Origin: Desulfobacteraceae bacterium
GTDB taxonomy: Bacteria > Desulfobacterota > Desulfobacteria > Desulfobacterales > Desulfobacteraceae
Length of the DNA: 24,932 nucleotides
Direction of reading: 5' to 3'
NCBI GenBank assembly: GCA_003354055.1
Contig: PIVQ01000031.1
Span: forward strand, 1-24,932
The translations under genes were made by a program, and so were the position numbers. The notes below the pieces were generated by a model. The model saw only the letters and a list, made by a program, of their open reading frames with translations, ran no database searches and was not told the origin of the DNA. Shown here piece by piece: positions 24,202 through 24,932 of this stretch; position 1 is the first letter of the stretch, and each line of letters opens with the position of its first letter.

Positions 24202-24932
24202 ATGATCCTAAGTATCCTTGACAATGATCTGTATAAATTTACCATGCAGCAGGCTGTCCGTGACCTCTATCCGGATGCCCTGGCTGAATACCAATTGACC
24301 AACCGGGGGCTCACCCCCTTTCCCGAAGGACTGGCCCAAGAAGTTGAAAGGCAAATCATTGGAATGGCCGGCCTGCATCTTACAGCAGGTCAAAAACAAT
24401 GGCTCGGAACAAAATGCCCTTATTTTTCACCGGCCTATCTGGATTTCCTGTCGTCCTACAAATATGATCCGGATGAAGTTACGATCGTACAGAAAGGAGA
24501 CCGTCTTTTAGTTTCGGTCCAAGGTTCGTGGTGCAGAACCATTCTCTGGGAAGTTCCCCTCATGGCCATCATCAGTGAGACCTATTTTGCCATGATGCAG
24601 CCTGCAATCTTAAGCCAGGATGAGATCCGTGAAAAGAACCGGGCCAAGGCAGGGCTTCTGGCCGGTCACGGCATATCTTTTGCGGACTTCGGGACCCGGC
24701 GGCGGTTTTCCGCAGCCAATCATGAGCATCTTATCCAAGACATCCTAGGAATGAACCATCACACCCTCATCGGCACCAGCAACGTCCACCTGGCCAAAAA
24801 ATTTAATATCACCCCCATCGGCACCCTGGCCCATGAATGGATCATGTTCCACGCGGCTCTGGGGAATTACAGGACCGCCAATGCCATGGCCATGGATGCC
24901 TGGCTCAAGGTTTACCCTGATGTTCTGGGCAT
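24202..24932 (+). CDS. pncB: Nicotinate phosphoribosyltransferase, 5' part (runs off window)
   Basis: Converts nicotinate and PRPP to nicotinate mononucleotide, the entry step of the Preiss-Handler route to NAD. The first 243 codons are open to the window end. The reading begins with LDNDLYKFTMQQAV, the conserved N-terminus of the family, and includes FADFGTRRRFSAANHE and the GTSNVHLAKKF and GTLAHEWIMFHAAL signatures. About 40% of a usual 390-440-aa enzyme is therefore missing only because the window stops. The ATG at 24202 has AAAGG 8 bp upstream. It is divergent from pncA. Confidence 0.93.
   Translation, partial: MILSILDNDLYKFTMQQAVRDLYPDALAEYQLTNRGLTPFPEGLAQEVERQIIGMAGLHLTAGQKQWLGTKCPYFSPAYLDFLSSYKYDPDEVTIVQKGDRLLVSVQGSWCRTILWEVPLMAIISETYFAMMQPAILSQDEIREKNRAKAGLLAGHGISFADFGTRRRFSAANHEHLIQDILGMNHHTLIGTSNVHLAKKFNITPIGTLAHEWIMFHAALGNYRTANAMAMDAWLKVYPDVLG

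Overview
The window looks like chromosomal DNA from a gram-negative sulfate reducer of the Desulfobacteraceae type (Desulfobacter, Desulfobacula and relatives). This is an inference from gene style: a large hybrid kinase linked to cheR/cheB, a PEP-synthase-like giant protein beside a long GAPDH, an RND pump and mid-GC coding sequence. No rRNA, tRNA or CRISPR array was seen.

Layout. Positions 211-4676 hold a two-gene RND efflux operon (adaptor and inner-membrane pump) with no outer-membrane channel gene. A strong hairpin at 4711-4748 ends the convergent minus-strand transcript of a small protein built from three cysteine modules (4766-5017). Positions 12470-5344 read leftward as one tight operon: a 1402-aa ATP-grasp/phosphohistidine protein related to pyruvate phosphate dikinase, a long GAPDH, an exported DUF3108-type protein and a metallo-beta-lactamase-fold hydrolase. 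Divergent from it, 12703-19215 is a signalling operon with overlapping start and stop codons: a hybrid histidine kinase with three receivers, CheR, a receiver-less CheB, and a receiver-GGDEF diguanylate cyclase.

Positions 19216-22497 form an accessory island with two minus-strand toxin-antitoxin-type pairs: hipB-hipA, and an XRE/Fic pair matching the 'mobile mystery protein A/B' families. A purine/pyrimidine-rich palindromic repeat lies before, between and after the two pairs (copies B, C, D), and a fourth copy (A) lies 14 kb away. Immediately beyond the island, 22498-22666 is a diverged second copy of the last 169 bp of the diguanylate cyclase gene. The island therefore sits between two versions of the same gene end, which suggests integration or recombination there. 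No integrase or transposase is visible.

Right of the island lie a probable SLOG-type nucleotide-binding protein (22830-23393) and a divergent NAD-salvage pair: nicotinamidase pncA on the minus strand and nicotinate phosphoribosyltransferase pncB on the plus strand. pncB runs off the window end.

The most interesting points are the repeat-punctuated toxin-antitoxin island inside a duplicated gene end, the triple operator in front of the mobile mystery A gene, the dikinase-like protein that lacks the usual C-terminal barrel, and a Glu/Gln-rich coiled coil in the kinase that could be a methylation substrate for the neighbouring CheR/CheB.
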